DNA of 45,000 nucleotides from Glandiceps talaboti (lineage: Eukaryota > Hemichordata > Enteropneusta > Spengelidae). Below, piece by piece: positions 44,866-45,000 of the stretch. Positions within the stretch are counted from its first letter, which is position 1, and each line of letters begins with the position of its first letter. The stretch lies in assembly GCF_964340395.1 (NCBI RefSeq), contig NC_135562.1, positions 12,827,043 to 12,872,042 of the forward strand. The letters run 5' to 3'. Under the pieces are notes generated by a model that was not told the origin of the DNA, ran no database searches, and saw only the letters and a list, made by a program, of their open reading frames with translations. Position numbers and translations under genes: made by a program.

Positions 44866-45000
44866 CTGTCGAGGAAGTTCGACAATAAGTTTCTCACAAC
44901 GTCTTAAACACGTAAGCTCTTCATCGATAAGGTTTCTCCTTGTACCTTCCAAATGTCGAATTAAGTCCTGGATGTCTTTCCTTGTGATGCCATTACTTTC
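44866..45000 (-). CDS. Exon U1A, partial (A domain cut by window end)
   Basis: The visible 135 nt encode 45 codons, including GITRKDIQDLIRHLEG and LTCLRRCEKLIVELP, ending in phase 0 at CAG|GTGCGT. It matches L1A closely (GIS.RDI, ELTCL..C), so by analogy the start codon may lie a few tens of bases beyond the window. Confidence 0.8.

Larger units (their letters stand above)
22670..45000 (-). other. Gene U: paralogous A/B repeat protein gene, 5' end outside window
   Basis: This is a minus-strand gene model with ten visible coding exons (U1A to U5B), plus one doubtful 63-nt exon. The 5' end lies beyond 45000. About 655 codons are visible, ending with TAA at 22990-22988; an AATAAA on the minus strand at 22675-22670 is a plausible poly(A) signal. 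Modules U1 and U2 resemble L1 and L2 more than any other module: exons U2A and L2A are both 161 nt and share a YLR..DE.CLR.C core. This suggests duplication of a whole gene. Introns are large (up to about 6.5 kb) and full of transposons. U3-U5 are more diverged and have lost one of the conserved A-domain cysteines. Confidence 0.75.

Overview
The window is nuclear DNA from a multicellular animal, most likely a marine invertebrate. It is AT-rich, has many spliced exons, long simple-repeat tracts, a tRNA-derived SINE, a LINE remnant, several small inverted-repeat DNA transposons and a young Penelope-like retroelement. I could not identify the species. No bacterial-type genes, rRNA genes or CRISPR arrays are visible.

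The main content is two tandem, same-strand (minus) paralogous genes built from one repeating two-exon module. The first exon of a module (A, about 47-54 codons) encodes a short, probably helical domain with the pattern C-x-P-x-[IV]-[ST]-F near its start and C-L-x-x-C near its end. The second exon (B, about 40-78 codons) encodes a probably beta-rich domain with the pattern NA-x-[IL]-x-V near its start and F-[EDV]-V-x-L-[DN] further on, followed by a variable, often charged tail. Every A exon whose start is visible, apart from the ATG-bearing first one, begins in phase 1. Every A exon ends in phase 0. Every B exon begins in phase 0 and, wherever it is spliced onward, can end in phase 1. The A+B pair is therefore a symmetric 1-1 cassette that can be duplicated without shifting the frame. 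I recognise neither domain.

Gene L occupies about 18513 down to 894 and beyond. It starts with an ATG at 18505 and contains nine consecutive modules (L1-L9), at least 1,057 codons. Gene U runs from beyond 45000 down to a stop at 22988, with a possible poly(A) signal at 22670-22675. It shows five modules (U1-U5). U1 and U2 match L1 and L2 specifically, so the genes look like duplicates whose later modules diverged. U5 carries three near-perfect 13-residue repeats in a disordered extension. One intron (after U2A) appears to be a GC-AG intron. I see no signal peptide or membrane segment, so a cytoplasmic repeat protein is the simplest guess, but its function is unknown.

The U5A-U5B intron is occupied by a Penelope-like element (23678-27493). 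A minus-strand copy with a 718-codon reverse transcriptase/GIY-YIG ORF faces a 5'-truncated plus-strand copy, giving 1,378-bp inverted arms in which I noticed only two coding differences, one a nonsense change just before the putative catalytic Glu. Both copies carry a hammerhead ribozyme fold near the 3' end. A third, different hammerhead lies just outside at 27606-27660. The other introns and the intergenic part hold a MULE-like element with a 9-bp target duplication (32410-33751), a 111-bp MITE with a 9-bp duplication (38754-38864), further inverted-repeat elements, and repeats carrying X-box-like palindromes.

Exons were found by reading splice sites, frame and domain similarity by eye. 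Several lack an ATG and are not evident as simple ORFs. UTR exons, the promoter and the 3' end of gene L were not resolved.
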